Shown here in pieces: positions 27,265-36,868 of a stretch of 64,000 nucleotides of DNA. This DNA is from Xenorhabdus griffiniae (GTDB taxonomy: Bacteria > Pseudomonadota > Gammaproteobacteria > Enterobacterales > Enterobacteriaceae). The first letter of the stretch is position 1. The number at the start of each line of letters is the position of its first letter. Position numbers and translations under genes: made by a program. The stretch spans positions 2,326,001 through 2,390,000 of the forward strand of contig NZ_CP147737.1 of NCBI RefSeq assembly GCF_037265215.1, in the 5' to 3' direction. The notes beneath the pieces are model-generated. The model did no database searches and was not told where the DNA came from. It worked only from the letters and a program-made list of their open reading frames with translations.

Positions 27265-28305
27265 TTAGTCAATTAAGATTGTACGCTGTTCTTTTGCCGA
27301 TTTTTCACCGGCTTCAATAAGCTTCATAATCAAAATAGCTTCACTGGCCGTCACGGGGTTCGGTTTTCCAAACAAAATCGCATCACGAATAGCGGCATAA
27401 TAAGCGCCATAATTGCCAGGTACAGTAGGGACAACTTTCGTAACCAAGCTCTCATCTTGTGACAACGTCACATAACCATCCCGTGCATCATATCCCCAGT
27501 CAGCCCGTGGCGGCCTTTCCCCTGCCTTTAAACGCTCTTCCTGAGTATCCAACCCATACTTGATATAACTACCAGTCATACCATGCAATGTATAAATAGG
27601 CGATTCTGCCGCTGCAAGCATGGTTGCATGTAATACCACTTTCAAATCAGGATAGGTGAGCTGGGCATGAAAATAATCCGCCGTCTCTGCATTTGGGCGC
27701 ATCATACCCAAATCGGTTGTGATAGCTCGAGGTTTGCCAAAAAGTTGCACGGCTTGATCCAGTAAATGAGGCGCTAAATCATACCAAATGCCACTACCGG
27801 CTCCGGCGGCTTCACGCCAGCGCTGACGAACAGCGGGACGGTAACGATCAAAATGGGATTCATAATATTTTAATGTTCCCAATTTATTTTCTTTAATAAT
27901 TGATTTCACCGTCAGAAAACCAGAATCCCAGCGACGATTATGGAATACAGACAGCAATAAATTAGCTTCCTCCGCTTGCTTTTTCAGCGATTGGGCCTGT
28001 TCTACCGTAATGGTAAAAGGCTTATCAACGATGACATGTTTACCTGCCGCTAATGCCTGTTGTGCCAATGGGTAGTGAGTATCATTTGGGGTTGGGATCA
28101 CAATAAGGTCAATGTTGGGATCACGGAAAAGTTCCTCCGGTGAGGGAACGACTGATATCGTTGACCAGTCTTTTTTAACTTTATTTGCATCACTGCTGGA
28201 AATAGCCACCAATTCAATATTGGACGTTCCCGCAATCAATGGCGCATGGAACGTTTTACTTGCATAGCCATAACCTACCAAACCAACTTTTAAAAAATCA
28301 CTCAT
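27265..28305 (-). CDS. ydgJ: Gfo/Idh/MocA-family oxidoreductase YdgJ
   Basis: A 346-residue NAD(P)-dependent oxidoreductase with the N-terminal Rossmann motif GLVGYGYASKTFH, the family signature EKP-like VDKPFT and a C-terminal alpha/beta domain. Natural substrate probably a sugar or polyol but unknown. Start at 28305 is chosen for its AGAGGC ribosome site; an upstream in-frame ATG would add 13 residues not expected in the family. The gene contains a matS site at 27459-27471. Confidence 0.9.
   Translation of the reverse strand: MSDFLKVGLVGYGYASKTFHAPLIAGTSNIELVAISSSDANKVKKDWSTISVVPSPEELFRDPNIDLIVIPTPNDTHYPLAQQALAAGKHVIVDKPFTITVEQAQSLKKQAEEANLLLSVFHNRRWDSGFLTVKSIIKENKLGTLKYYESHFDRYRPAVRQRWREAAGAGSGIWYDLAPHLLDQAVQLFGKPRAITTDLGMMRPNAETADYFHAQLTYPDLKVVLHATMLAAAESPIYTLHGMTGSYIKYGLDTQEERLKAGERPPRADWGYDARDGYVTLSQDESLVTKVVPTVPGNYGAYYAAIRDAILFGKPNPVTASEAILIMKLIEAGEKSAKEQRTILID
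27459..27471. other. matS: matS site (MatP-binding, Ter macrodomain)
   Basis: GTGACAACGTCAC, a perfect match to matS consensus GTGACRNYGTCAC, inside ydgJ. Confidence 0.85.
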
Positions 28306-28472
28306 AACTGCCTCTAAAAAATGATCGTAGTGTCGTAAACGCATAACCAGGCATCAGAAAGTATCACCACCTCTCACACGTTAGCAAATAATCCTGATTC
28401 CAGTATTACTCTCTTTTTCCTATAATTATTTCCCCAATATCAAAAACACTCATGATGGAGTGAAAACTTCTT

Positions 28473-28913
28473 ATGTATCAGTCCAATGATTATTATCGTA
28501 TTAATGGCTGGTTATTAGCGCCTGCTGCCTATCTCATCATGACATTAATTGCTGCCAGTTTGATGTTACTGTTATATATAATGACGTTTATCCATAAAAA
28601 TGAAGCGATTCATCAAATAGGTGGTAGTTTTACCACCTTGTGGTATACCTCAGTATTAACCACGACAATAATGTGGTGTTTCACCGTATGGGTATTGAAG
28701 CTACTTTTTATTCGTTCGAAACGATTCCCCCGTATGTTTATTATTTGGCTGATGGTTTCCGTGCTGATAGCGATAAAAACTTTCGCCTTTTCTCCTATTT
28801 CTGATGAAATGGCAATGCGTTCCCTATTATGGCCATTACTGGCTGCTGCCGTTTTTACTCCTTATATTAAACGTTCCCATCGGGTGAAAATGACTTTCAC
28901 ACAAGATCGATAA
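28473..28913 (+). CDS. ydgK: DUF2569 membrane protein YdgK
   Basis: A 146-residue inner-membrane protein with four hydrophobic helices and the DUF2569 opening YYRINGWLLAPAAYL. Function unknown. Located directly upstream of rsxA, as in E. coli, and possibly read into the rsx operon (117 nt gap to rsxA). Confidence 0.88.
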   Translation: MYQSNDYYRINGWLLAPAAYLIMTLIAASLMLLLYIMTFIHKNEAIHQIGGSFTTLWYTSVLTTTIMWCFTVWVLKLLFIRSKRFPRMFIIWLMVSVLIAIKTFAFSPISDEMAMRSLLWPLLAAAVFTPYIKRSHRVKMTFTQDR

Positions 28914-29030
28914 CATACCCCACAATTGATTGTTATCATTGCCCCGCTTCCCCACATTCAGGTGGGGAATTTCTACTCAATCTATGTAAGCAGTGTTCCA
29001 TTTTCCAATATCTTATTTTCAGGTATAGCA

Positions 29031-29612
29031 ATGACTGAATACCTTTTGTTATTTATTGGCACAGTCTTAGTCAATAACTTTGTTTTAGTGAAATTTTTGG
29101 GTCTATGCCCATTTATGGGAGTATCCAAAAAACTCGAAACTGCCATCGGCATGGGGCTGGCCACAACTTTTGTTCTGACCTTGGCTTCTATCTGCGCATG
29201 GCTGGTAAACACATTTATTCTTGTCCCGCTTGATTTGGTTTATTTGCGCACTTTAAGCTTTATTCTCGTTATTGCGGTTGTCGTTCAATTTACGGAATTG
29301 GTCGTCCGCAAAACCAGCCCGACGCTTTATCGCCTGTTAGGAATTTTCTTGCCACTGATTACCACCAACTGTGCTGTACTTGGTGTTGCATTACTGAATG
29401 TCAATCAATCTCACGATTTTTTACAATCTGCTGTATATGGTTTCAGTGCTGCCGCGGGTTTTTCTCTTGTCATGGTGCTATTTGCCGGCATTCGGGAACG
29501 CCTGGCCGTTGCCAACATTCCTGTCCCTTTTCGTGGTTCATCAATAGGGCTTATTACAGCAGGGTTAATGTCCCTCGCATTTATGGGATTTAGTGGTTTG
29601 GTGAAATTCTAA
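29031..29612 (+). CDS. rsxA: Electron transport complex subunit RsxA
   Basis: A 193-residue six-helix inner-membrane protein, identical in length to E. coli RsxA; the start at 29031 (MTEYLLLF) was chosen on that basis rather than an upstream in-frame start. Contains the symmetric [12 protein letters not shown] and TTNCAVLG halves whose Cys residues bind the membrane-embedded 2Fe-2S cluster shared with RsxE. Subunit of the Rsx/Rnf complex, which uses ion-motive force to drive low-potential electrons and in E. coli reduces SoxR. Overlaps rsxB by 1 nt. Confidence 0.96.
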   Translation: MTEYLLLFIGTVLVNNFVLVKFLGLCPFMGVSKKLETAIGMGLATTFVLTLASICAWLVNTFILVPLDLVYLRTLSFILVIAVVVQFTELVVRKTSPTLYRLLGIFLPLITTNCAVLGVALLNVNQSHDFLQSAVYGFSAAAGFSLVMVLFAGIRERLAVANIPVPFRGSSIGLITAGLMSLAFMGFSGLVKF

Positions 29613-30235
29613 TGATGTCATTATGGATTGCTATCGGCGTACTAAGCATACTCGGATTAGCCTTTGGCTTAATCCTTGGTTTTGCTGCGCGTCGTTTTAA
29701 AGTAGAAGAAGATCCGATTGTTGAAAATATCGATAATCTATTACCCCAGAGTCAATGTGGACAGTGCGGTTATCCTGGCTGTCGCCCCTATGCGGAAGCA
29801 GTTGCCAATAATGGCGAAATGATCAATAAATGTGCCCCTGGTGGAGAGCAGGTTATGCTCAAAATCTCTGAATTGCTGGGTGTTGATCCACAACCGTTAG
29901 ATGGCGACGATAGTGTTCAGAATCCAGACAGGAAAGTTGCTTTCATTGATGAAGAAAATTGCATAGGTTGCACAAAATGCATTCAGGCTTGCCCTGTAGA
30001 TGCTATTATTGGTGCAAACCGCGCCATGCACACCATTGTTGAAGATCTCTGCACAGGTTGTGACCTATGTGTCGCACCTTGCCCAACAGATTGCATTACA
30101 ATGATCCCCGTTGCTACTACTACCTCAAATTGGAAATGGGATTTAACCACCATTCCAGTGAAAAATATTCCCGTAACACCAGATCCCACTTTGTTCTCTC
30201 CTGCTAAGTCTGTTGAGGTTAAAACCCATGTTTAA
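29612..30235 (+). CDS. rsxB: Electron transport complex ferredoxin subunit RsxB
   Basis: A 207-residue iron-sulfur protein: N-terminal membrane helix, then a four-Cys cluster region CGQCGYPGC and a C-terminal two-4Fe4S ferredoxin domain ([12 protein letters not shown] and [12 protein letters not shown]). It hands electrons into the Rsx/Rnf complex. Slightly longer than the E. coli protein (192 aa). Starts within the rsxA stop and overlaps rsxC by 8 nt, indicating tight translational coupling. Confidence 0.96.
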   Translation: MMSLWIAIGVLSILGLAFGLILGFAARRFKVEEDPIVENIDNLLPQSQCGQCGYPGCRPYAEAVANNGEMINKCAPGGEQVMLKISELLGVDPQPLDGDDSVQNPDRKVAFIDEENCIGCTKCIQACPVDAIIGANRAMHTIVEDLCTGCDLCVAPCPTDCITMIPVATTTSNWKWDLTTIPVKNIPVTPDPTLFSPAKSVEVKTHV

Positions 30236-32474
30236 TTTGCTCAACTTGCTTAACAAAAATAAAATCTGGGATTTTAATGGTGGTATCCATCCACCAGAAA
30301 TGAAGTTGCAATCTAGCCGCACCCCATTACGCCATGCACCATTGCCGGATGAATTAATCATCCCCCTACAGCAACATTTGGGGCCAGAAGGCGAACTGCT
30401 GGTTAAAGTGGGCGATAATGTGCTGAAAGGTCAGGCACTAACGTTTGGAATGGGCAGAACAGTACCTGTTCATGCTTCCACATCTGGGACAATTATTGCA
30501 ATTGAACCTTGCGTCACAACACACCCTTCCGGGCTGAAAGAATTATGTGTCCGGTTGCGTCCTGATGGTAAAGATCAATGGGGAGAACGCAACCCAGTCG
30601 CTGATTACACCACATTGGAAGTCAATGAAATATTACAACGCATTCAACAAGCCGGTATTGCTGGCTTAGGTGGTGCTGGCTTCCCTACTGAAACAAAACT
30701 AAAAGGTGGACGACACAATCTCAAGACATTGATCATCAATGCGGCTGAGTGTGAACCCTATATCACCGCTGATGATCGTTTAATGCAAGAACATGCGAAA
30801 GAAATTATTGCGGGTATCCGCATCTTAATACATTTGCTTAATCCAAAGCAGGTATTGATCGGCATTGAAGACAACAAACCCGAAGCAATTAATGCCTTAA
30901 ACGCAGCACTTAGTGGTGATAACTCCATCATTGTGCGCGTCATTCCAACAAAATATCCTTCTGGTGGTGCCAAACAACTGACCAAGATCCTGACCGGAAA
31001 AGAAGTACCTTCTGGCGGTCGTTCTTCTGACATCGGCGTTCTTATGCAAAACGTGGGAACAGTTGTGGCGATAAAACGTGCCATTATTGACGGCGAGCCG
31101 TTAATCGAACGTGTAGTTACGCTAACAGGTGAAGCAGTCACTTCGCCTGGTAATTTCTGGACTCGCCTCGGCACACCTGTTCACTTCCTGTTACAACAAG
31201 CCGGATTTAACCCAGGATCAGAACAAATGGTCATTATGGGTGGACCATTAATGGGATTCACTTTACCTGATTTGAATGTCCCCATCGTCAAAATCAGTAA
31301 CTGTATTCTTGCACCTTCGGTACAAGAGATGGAACCCAAAGTCATTGAAGAAGCGTGTATTCGCTGCGGCCTATGCGTTGAAGCATGCCCCGCCGGATTG
31401 CTGCCGCAACAACTGTACTGGTTCAGTCGTGGGCAAGAACATGAAAAGGCCAAAGATCATCATTTATTCGACTGTATTGAATGTGGCGCTTGTGCTTATG
31501 TATGCCCAAGTAACATTCCCCTGGTTCAATACTACCGACAGGAAAAAGCTGAAATATGGGCGATAGAAGCAGAAGCACGCCGATCTGCTGAAGCTAAGGT
31601 GCGTTTTGAAGCCAAACAAGCACGTATGGAACGGGAAAAATTGGCACGTGAAGAACGCCACAAAAAAGCGGCTGTTCAAGTAAATAGCAGTGATAAAAGT
31701 GCTGTACAAGCTGCCCTTGCCCGTGCGAAGGAAAAACAGGGAAATACTGGCGAATCTATTATTGTGCAGGCAGGACAATCACCTGACAATACAGCAGCAA
31801 TTGCAGCACGTAAGGCCAGAAAAGAACAGTTGCGTGCTCGTCAGGCAGAAAAACAAATTACTACAAGCTTAGATATAAAGGAAAATACATCAACATCGGT
31901 TGAAGACAATGATCCGCGTAAAGCCGCCCTCGCCGCTGCGATAGCCAGGGCAAAAGCGAAAAAGGCAGCACAAAGCGGTGAAGTGACAACGTCACCAGAG
32001 CAATCTCAACAAGATAGCGGGGATGATACACAAGATCCACGCAAGGCAGCTGTTGCAGCGGCTATTGCCCGTGCTAAAGCCAAGAAAGCTGCGCAGAGCC
32101 AACCGGAATCAACTCTTCCTCACGCTGATTCTGCAAAACCGGAAGAAACCGATCCCCGTAAAGCTGCTGTCGCAGCGGCTATTGCCCGAGCTAAAGCCAA
32201 GAAAGCTGCGCAGAGCCAACCGGAATCAACTCTTCCTCACGCTGATTCTGCAAAACCGGAAGAAACCGATCCCCGTAAGGCAGCTGTCGCAGCGGCTATT
32301 GCCCGTGCTAAAGCCAAGAAAGCCGCGCAAAGCCAACCGGAATCAACTCTCCCTCACGCTGATTCTGCAAAACCGGAAGAAACCGATCCCCGTAAAGCTG
32401 CTGTCGCAGCGGCTATTGCCCGTGTCAAAGCTAAAAAAGCCGCTCAGGAAGAACAAGTAATTACAACCGAATAG
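30228..32474 (+). CDS. rsxC: Electron transport complex subunit RsxC
   Basis: A 748-residue peripheral subunit binding FMN/NADH and two 4Fe-4S clusters. GLGGAGFPT and [10 protein letters not shown] mark the NADH-quinone-oxidoreductase-like core, and [12 protein letters not shown] and [13 protein letters not shown] the cluster domain. After about residue 430 the chain becomes a long Ala/Lys/Arg/Glu-rich tail ending in near-identical repeats of [23 protein letters not shown] at 30228 matches the family start ([15 protein letters not shown] follows) and has GAGG upstream. The tail contains a matS site at 31983-31995. Confidence 0.95.
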   Translation: MFNLLNLLNKNKIWDFNGGIHPPEMKLQSSRTPLRHAPLPDELIIPLQQHLGPEGELLVKVGDNVLKGQALTFGMGRTVPVHASTSGTIIAIEPCVTTHPSGLKELCVRLRPDGKDQWGERNPVADYTTLEVNEILQRIQQAGIAGLGGAGFPTETKLKGGRHNLKTLIINAAECEPYITADDRLMQEHAKEIIAGIRILIHLLNPKQVLIGIEDNKPEAINALNAALSGDNSIIVRVIPTKYPSGGAKQLTKILTGKEVPSGGRSSDIGVLMQNVGTVVAIKRAIIDGEPLIERVVTLTGEAVTSPGNFWTRLGTPVHFLLQQAGFNPGSEQMVIMGGPLMGFTLPDLNVPIVKISNCILAPSVQEMEPKVIEEACIRCGLCVEACPAGLLPQQLYWFSRGQEHEKAKDHHLFDCIECGACAYVCPSNIPLVQYYRQEKAEIWAIEAEARRSAEAKVRFEAKQARMEREKLAREERHKKAAVQVNSSDKSAVQAALARAKEKQGNTGESIIVQAGQSPDNTAAIAARKARKEQLRARQAEKQITTSLDIKENTSTSVEDNDPRKAALAAAIARAKAKKAAQSGEVTTSPEQSQQDSGDDTQDPRKAAVAAAIARAKAKKAAQSQPESTLPHADSAKPEETDPRKAAVAAAIARAKAKKAAQSQPESTLPHADSAKPEETDPRKAAVAAAIARAKAKKAAQSQPESTLPHADSAKPEETDPRKAAVAAAIARVKAKKAAQEEQVITTE
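31983..31995. other. matS: matS site (MatP-binding, Ter macrodomain)
   Basis: GTGACAACGTCAC, perfect consensus match, same 13-mer as the site at 27459, inside the rsxC tail just before the tandem repeats. Confidence 0.85.
32034..32450 (+). repeat. 117-bp tandem repeats in the rsxC tail
   Basis: Units begin at 32034, 32151 and 32268 (117 bp each, differing at only a few bases), with a fourth partial unit from 32385. Each encodes 39 residues starting DPRKAAV and ending AKPEET. A shorter diverged unit starts at 31911. Copy number is likely to vary between strains by slippage or recombination. Confidence 0.95.
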
Positions 32475-32486
32475 TGAAATTTATCG

Positions 32487-33566
32487 ATGAAATTTAGGCC
32501 AGTAAAAACTGACAACAACCAACTAAAAGTCGCAAGTTCGCCTTTTACACACAACCAAAAAAGCACTAGTCAGATCATGCTTTGGGTAGTTTTAGCGGCC
32601 ATACCTAGTATTGCTGTCCAGACCTATTTCTTTGGCTCTGGAACATTATTCCAGATTTTGCTAGCTGTCATTACCGCATTGTTAGCTGAATCTGCTGCTA
32701 TAGCATTGAAAAAACAGCTAATACTTCCCTATCTCAAAGATAACTCTGCTTTAGTGACAGGATTGCTTTTAGGTATTAGCCTGCCACCATTAGCGCCATG
32801 GTGGCTAATCGTACTCGGCACATTTTTTGCTGTCATTATTGCTAAGCATTTGTATGGCGGACTTGGGCAAAATCCGTTTAACCCTGCCATGATCGGCTAT
32901 GTCGTTCTATTGATCTCTTTCCCCGTACAAATGACCAGTTGGATGCCTCCTGAATCTTTACAGACATTCACTTTAACGCCATGGGATAGCCTTATGGTCA
33001 TTTTCACAGGACATACGCCAGATGGCTCAACTTTGTTACAACTGCAACAAGGTATTGATGGATTGAGTCAAGCAACACCGCTGGACAGTTTCAAAACTGG
33101 CAGGTTGACTCACAATATTGATGAAGTATTGCAACAACCTATATTACAAGGCGTTTTAGCTGGCATTGGCTGGCAATGGGTTAACGTTGCTTATTTGGTT
33201 GGCGGCCTGATCATGCTCAACCGAAAAATCATTAACTGGCAAATTCCAACTGCATTTATTTTGTCACTGGGTATCTGTGCACTGATAAGTTGGCTTTTTG
33301 ATCCTACCCGTTATTCACCGCCCTTATTGCAACTCTTTTCCGGTGCCACCATGTTAGGCGCATTTTTTATTGCAACTGATCCGGTTAGCGCATCAACAAC
33401 ACCAAAAGGCCGTTTGATTTACGGAGCTATTATTGGCGGGCTTATTTGGATAATTCGTGTTTATGGTGGTTATCCTGATGCGGTTGCATTTGCGGTATTA
33501 CTGGCAAACATATGTGTGCCACTGATTGACAATTACACCCAGCCTCGTGCTTACGGCCATAAATAG
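32487..33566 (+). CDS. rsxD: Electron transport complex subunit RsxD
   Basis: A 359-residue polytopic membrane protein (E. coli 352 aa) of the NqrB/RnfD family. The FMN-accepting Ser/Thr region is in the [12 protein letters not shown] stretch ([13 protein letters not shown]) and the quinone/flavin motif [15 protein letters not shown] is intact. It carries a covalently bound FMN and forms part of the ion channel. 12 nt after rsxC; ribosome site weak, so translation is probably coupled. Confidence 0.95.
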   Translation: MKFRPVKTDNNQLKVASSPFTHNQKSTSQIMLWVVLAAIPSIAVQTYFFGSGTLFQILLAVITALLAESAAIALKKQLILPYLKDNSALVTGLLLGISLPPLAPWWLIVLGTFFAVIIAKHLYGGLGQNPFNPAMIGYVVLLISFPVQMTSWMPPESLQTFTLTPWDSLMVIFTGHTPDGSTLLQLQQGIDGLSQATPLDSFKTGRLTHNIDEVLQQPILQGVLAGIGWQWVNVAYLVGGLIMLNRKIINWQIPTAFILSLGICALISWLFDPTRYSPPLLQLFSGATMLGAFFIATDPVSASTTPKGRLIYGAIIGGLIWIIRVYGGYPDAVAFAVLLANICVPLIDNYTQPRAYGHK

Positions 33567-33579
33567 GAAAAGAGATACT

Positions 33580-34206
33580 ATGTTAGAAACTATGCGTCGT
33601 CACGGTATTACCCTCGCAATTTTCGCGGCTTGTACGACAGGGTTAACGGCAATTGTTTATTCATTAACAAAGGATCGGATAGACGAACAGGCTGCTTTGC
33701 AACATAAGGTATTGCTGGATCAAGTTGTCCCCCCTGCTTTATACGACAATGACATGCAAAATGAATGTTATCTAGTGGCAAACAAGGCATTAGGCAATGA
33801 ACAGCCTCACCGTCTTTACCTCGCCCGCAAAAAAGGCGTTCCGGTTGCGGCTGCGTTAGAAAGTACAGCACCTGATGGCTATTCAGGTGCAATTCAATTA
33901 CTGGTTGGTGCTGATTTTTCTGGCGGCGTGCTGGGTGTTCGAGTCACTGAACACCATGAAACTCCTGGTTTGGGCGACAAAATTGAAACCAGAATTTCCA
34001 ATTGGATTTATGCTTTCTCTGGCAAAAAAATCATGTCAAAGGATGATCGCAACTGGGCGGTCAAGAAAGATGGTGGAGAATTCGACCAATTTACCGGAGC
34101 AACCATTACACCGCGTGCCGTTGTCAATGCTGTTAAACGGACTACGCTTTATCTGGAAACAGTGCCGACACAACTTTCTTCCCTGCCAACTTGCGAAGAG
34201 AAATAA
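33580..34206 (+). CDS. rsxG: Electron transport complex subunit RsxG
   Basis: A 208-residue protein with one N-terminal membrane helix and a periplasmic FMN-binding domain. FTGATIT carries the Thr to which ApbE attaches FMN, and [11 protein letters not shown] is the other family motif. Start at 33580 ([10 protein letters not shown]) has AGGAAAAGAG upstream and fits the E. coli length of 206; an earlier in-frame start would overlap rsxD by about 40 nt. Confidence 0.95.
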   Translation: MLETMRRHGITLAIFAACTTGLTAIVYSLTKDRIDEQAALQHKVLLDQVVPPALYDNDMQNECYLVANKALGNEQPHRLYLARKKGVPVAAALESTAPDGYSGAIQLLVGADFSGGVLGVRVTEHHETPGLGDKIETRISNWIYAFSGKKIMSKDDRNWAVKKDGGEFDQFTGATITPRAVVNAVKRTTLYLETVPTQLSSLPTCEEK

Positions 34207-34208
34207 TT

Positions 34209-34913
34209 ATGAATGAAACTAAGAACCTATTTATTCAGGGGCTATGGAAAAATAACTCTGCATTGGTACAGCTTTTAGGGCTTTGTCCTTTATTGGCCGT
34301 TTCCTCTACGGCTACCAATGCTCTGGGGTTAGGATTAGCGACGACACTGGTTTTAGTGAGTACCAATATGGCCGTGTCAGCATTACGTCGCTGGGTACCC
34401 CATGAAATTCGTATCCCTATTTATGTGATGATCATCGCGTCTGTCGTCAGTGCCGTCCAAATGTTAATCAATGCTTTTGCTTTCGGACTCTACGAATCAT
34501 TGGGTATTTTTATTCCCCTGATTGTGACTAACTGTATCGTGATTGGTCGTGCTGAAGCCTACGCATCAAAAAATTCTCTTTACCATTCAACAATTGATGG
34601 TCTTGCAATGGGGCTGGGAGCAACTTTCACCTTATTTGTATTGGGTTCCATGCGAGAGATTTTGGGGAACGGAACTATTTTTGATGGCGCCGATCTATTG
34701 CTGGGTAACTGGGCTAAATCACTACGTATTGAAATCATCCATCTGGACTCCCCTTTCTTGCTTGCCATCCTGCCGCCAGGTGCTTTTATCGGATTAGGTC
34801 TGATGCTGGCAGGAAAATATATCATCGATGAACGCATCAAAAATCGGGCAGAACATAAAGAACGCCAATACAACGTAGAAAAAGGCTGTGGAAGCCATAT
34901 CACAAGAAGCTAA
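34209..34913 (+). CDS. rsxE: Electron transport complex subunit RsxE
   Basis: A 234-residue six-helix membrane protein paralogous to RsxA, with [14 protein letters not shown] and [13 protein letters not shown] supplying the Cys residues of the shared 2Fe-2S site. Start at 34209 follows the rsxG stop by 2 nt. Last rsx gene; nth follows after 13 nt, as in E. coli. Confidence 0.95.
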   Translation: MNETKNLFIQGLWKNNSALVQLLGLCPLLAVSSTATNALGLGLATTLVLVSTNMAVSALRRWVPHEIRIPIYVMIIASVVSAVQMLINAFAFGLYESLGIFIPLIVTNCIVIGRAEAYASKNSLYHSTIDGLAMGLGATFTLFVLGSMREILGNGTIFDGADLLLGNWAKSLRIEIIHLDSPFLLAILPPGAFIGLGLMLAGKYIIDERIKNRAEHKERQYNVEKGCGSHITRS

Positions 34914-34926
34914 AGAGTAACCAGAT

Positions 34927-35559
34927 ATGAATCAACAAAAACGGATTGAGATACTTACCCGTTTACGGGATAACAATCCACACCCAACGACTGAGCTGGT
35001 ATTTAATTCTCCATTTGAGTTACTCATTTCTGTATTGCTATCTGCACAGGCTACAGATGTCAGCGTGAATAAGGCAACGGCAAAACTGTATCCCGTTGCT
35101 AATACACCGCAGGCGATCCTTGATTTGGGCGTTGATGGTTTAAAAGAGTATATAAAAACTATTGGGTTATATAACACTAAAGCTGAAAACGTGATTAAAA
35201 CTTGCCGGATATTGCTGGAAAAACACCAGGGAGAAGTACCGGAAGATCGCGTAGCGTTGGAAGCGTTACCAGGCGTTGGTCGAAAAACGGCTAACGTTGT
35301 TTTAAATACTGCTTTTGGTTGGCCAACTATTGCGGTTGATACACATATTTTTCGCGTCAGTAATCGAACACAATTTGCCCCAGGGAAGAATGTTGATGAA
35401 GTCGAGAAGAACTTATTGAAAGTTGTGCCAGCCGAATTCAAGGTTGATTGTCATCATTGGCTGATTCTGCATGGTCGCTATACTTGCATTGCCCGCAAGC
35501 CGCGCTGTGGCTCTTGTATTATTGAGGATCTTTGTGAATATACGGATAAAACCGAATAA
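34927..35559 (+). CDS. nth: Endonuclease III Nth
   Basis: A 210-residue DNA glycosylase/AP lyase removing oxidised pyrimidines. Helix-hairpin-helix LEALPGVGRKTANVV holds the catalytic Lys (K120 in GRKTA) and VDTHIFR the catalytic Asp. The C-terminal 4Fe-4S loop is C-x6-C-x2-C-x5-C (CIARKPRCGSCIIEDLC). Co-transcribed with the rsx operon. It is the last gene of this E. coli-like block. Confidence 0.97.
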   Translation: MNQQKRIEILTRLRDNNPHPTTELVFNSPFELLISVLLSAQATDVSVNKATAKLYPVANTPQAILDLGVDGLKEYIKTIGLYNTKAENVIKTCRILLEKHQGEVPEDRVALEALPGVGRKTANVVLNTAFGWPTIAVDTHIFRVSNRTQFAPGKNVDEVEKNLLKVVPAEFKVDCHHWLILHGRYTCIARKPRCGSCIIEDLCEYTDKTE

Positions 35560-36236
35560 TAATAAAACCTTACTTTCTTAAATCTCTATTAGTCTGTCTC
35601 TTGGTTAATTCTTGCAGGAGACAGACCGGATAAACCATTTCGCTCCTTCCCCTATCAAAACGTATAAATATAAACAAGCTAAGATTAATTAAATCAGCCA
35701 GATAGAAAAATCTTATTGAGGAAGAGTTATAAAGATAGCCTATCTCACACAGGATCTGATAACATAAGCTGAGGCGTGATACCAAATTATTATGTCGTTC
35801 AAATCCCCTCACTCAAATGTTAACACGTCCTAATTTAAGAAAGTTAATTATGAGAAAAATAATACCATTACACGCACCAATACCTGTAATGGTTATTTAT
35901 CAAAAACCGTTATTAACCTGATGTAATAAACTCACACGAAGTTAATATAAATAATCATTATACCTCCACATAATTGAATAGTTATAAACCACTTATTGCG
36001 TTATGCGCTAATAATACTGGCATCAAAAAAGAGGACACGCAGCATGAAGTTTTTTCTAAATATATTCATTGCATTTCCTTTTGATGATAATGAAAGCATA
36101 TTCAATGTCGTCATATTAAAACTTAATAATAATTATAATCTTTATTATGTTACCAATAATTATGCACCTCCCTTCTTTTAATATTATTTTTTAACTAGTA
36201 AAATTGAACTAATAAACTATTAATAAAGGTGAAACC
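35560..36236. other. AT-rich gap at the nth/rnb synteny junction
   Basis: About 680 nt with no supported gene. It holds the inverted repeat after nth and an 8-bp inverted repeat ACCATTAC / GTAATGGT at 35864-35893. A 45-codon frame at 36044-36181 (MKFFLNIFIAF...) has GAGG 10 nt upstream but no recognisable features. In E. coli dtpA follows nth; it is absent here. Confidence 0.6.
35592..35626. terminator. Inverted repeat downstream of nth
   Basis: Nine-base arms GTCTGTCTC / GAGACAGAC with a 17-nt loop, 33 nt after nth. No U tract, so termination is only possible, not shown. Confidence 0.4.
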
Positions 36237-36575
36237 ATGAAAAAAATTAAGCTTTTTTTAGTCATTATTGCGAGCATATATTTCTTCTTAGGCAATACAA
36301 TGGCACATGCAGGACAACTAGAATGCACAGGAAATGATATTGGGGGATATATGCTGGGAGTAGAAATAGGTCAGGATGGATACCCATCAGTTTTTTTTAT
36401 TTCTAAGGATGCCACTTCAACAGGCTATTATCTAAGTAGTTATAATAATACATCAGGGGGAAAAAACATGTTATCAGTGGCACTGTTTGCATTGGCTTCT
36501 GGTATGAAAGTTAGAGCATTTTGTGCCGATGATGGAACCGTAAGAGATTTTTTTATAAGTCCTAATGCGTGGTAA
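36237..36575 (+). CDS. Small secreted protein, possible toxin-B-subunit-like fold
   Basis: A 112-residue protein with a clear signal peptide (cleavage probably after AHA at residue 25). The 87-residue mature part has exactly two Cys, C30 and C96, likely a disulfide. The segment GKNMLSVALFALASGMKVRAFC, a helix followed by a strand ending in Cys, is like that seen in small secreted binding subunits related to SubB or pertussis-type B proteins; this is a resemblance by eye, not a domain call. AAGGTG precedes the ATG. AT-rich and isolated at a rearrangement junction, suggesting acquisition. Confidence 0.62.
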   Translation: MKKIKLFLVIIASIYFFLGNTMAHAGQLECTGNDIGGYMLGVEIGQDGYPSVFFISKDATSTGYYLSSYNNTSGGKNMLSVALFALASGMKVRAFCADDGTVRDFFISPNAW

Positions 36576-36691
36576 TAGCCCCCTCATATTTCCACTTTCT
36601 ACTACCGCGCCTCTCTTTTCAATCGTTGGTTGAATATGTGGTGGGTGTTATTTAGGTTAAGTTAGGCGCGGTGGTTTTTTGGGAAGTTAAT

Positions 36692-36708
36692 AGTATGTTG
36701 TAACTAAA
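36692..36708 (+). other. Ter: Second replication terminator site (Ter) upstream of rnb
   Basis: AGTATGTTGTAACTAAA, identical to the site before tus and identical further out through TAAGT. The lock-forming G:C pair is at 36693, on the left, giving the same polarity: forks moving left to right are blocked. It is 161 nt upstream of rnb. Flanking sequence on its left (GGTGG, T6, GGG, AGTT) also resembles that left of the first site. Confidence 0.93.
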
Positions 36709-36868
36709 TAAGTTATTGTCCATAGTTATCGTGCTTATTTGGTGTCAATTTTTGGTCTTGTGCCACAGTTTTTCCTGTTTTGATAAGATGTTACTTGCTC
36801 CATACTCTCGATTCGCGTAAAACTGTTGTCCAAAATTATCGATAATAACTCTATATTCCCCAGATATT

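Noticed and set aside
32023..32460. 145-codon plus-strand frame inside rsxC
   Set aside because: It stays open only because the 117-bp repeats are a multiple of three and lack stops in that frame; rsxC is clearly the coding frame.
34932..35441. 169-codon minus-strand frame opposite nth
   Set aside because: Antisense shadow of endonuclease III; composition reflects the complement of its codons.
35996..36181. 61-codon open frame between nth and the small secreted gene
   Set aside because: AT-rich low-complexity product with no recognisable features; only a weak ribosome site before an internal ATG. Kept as a comment on the gap rather than a gene.
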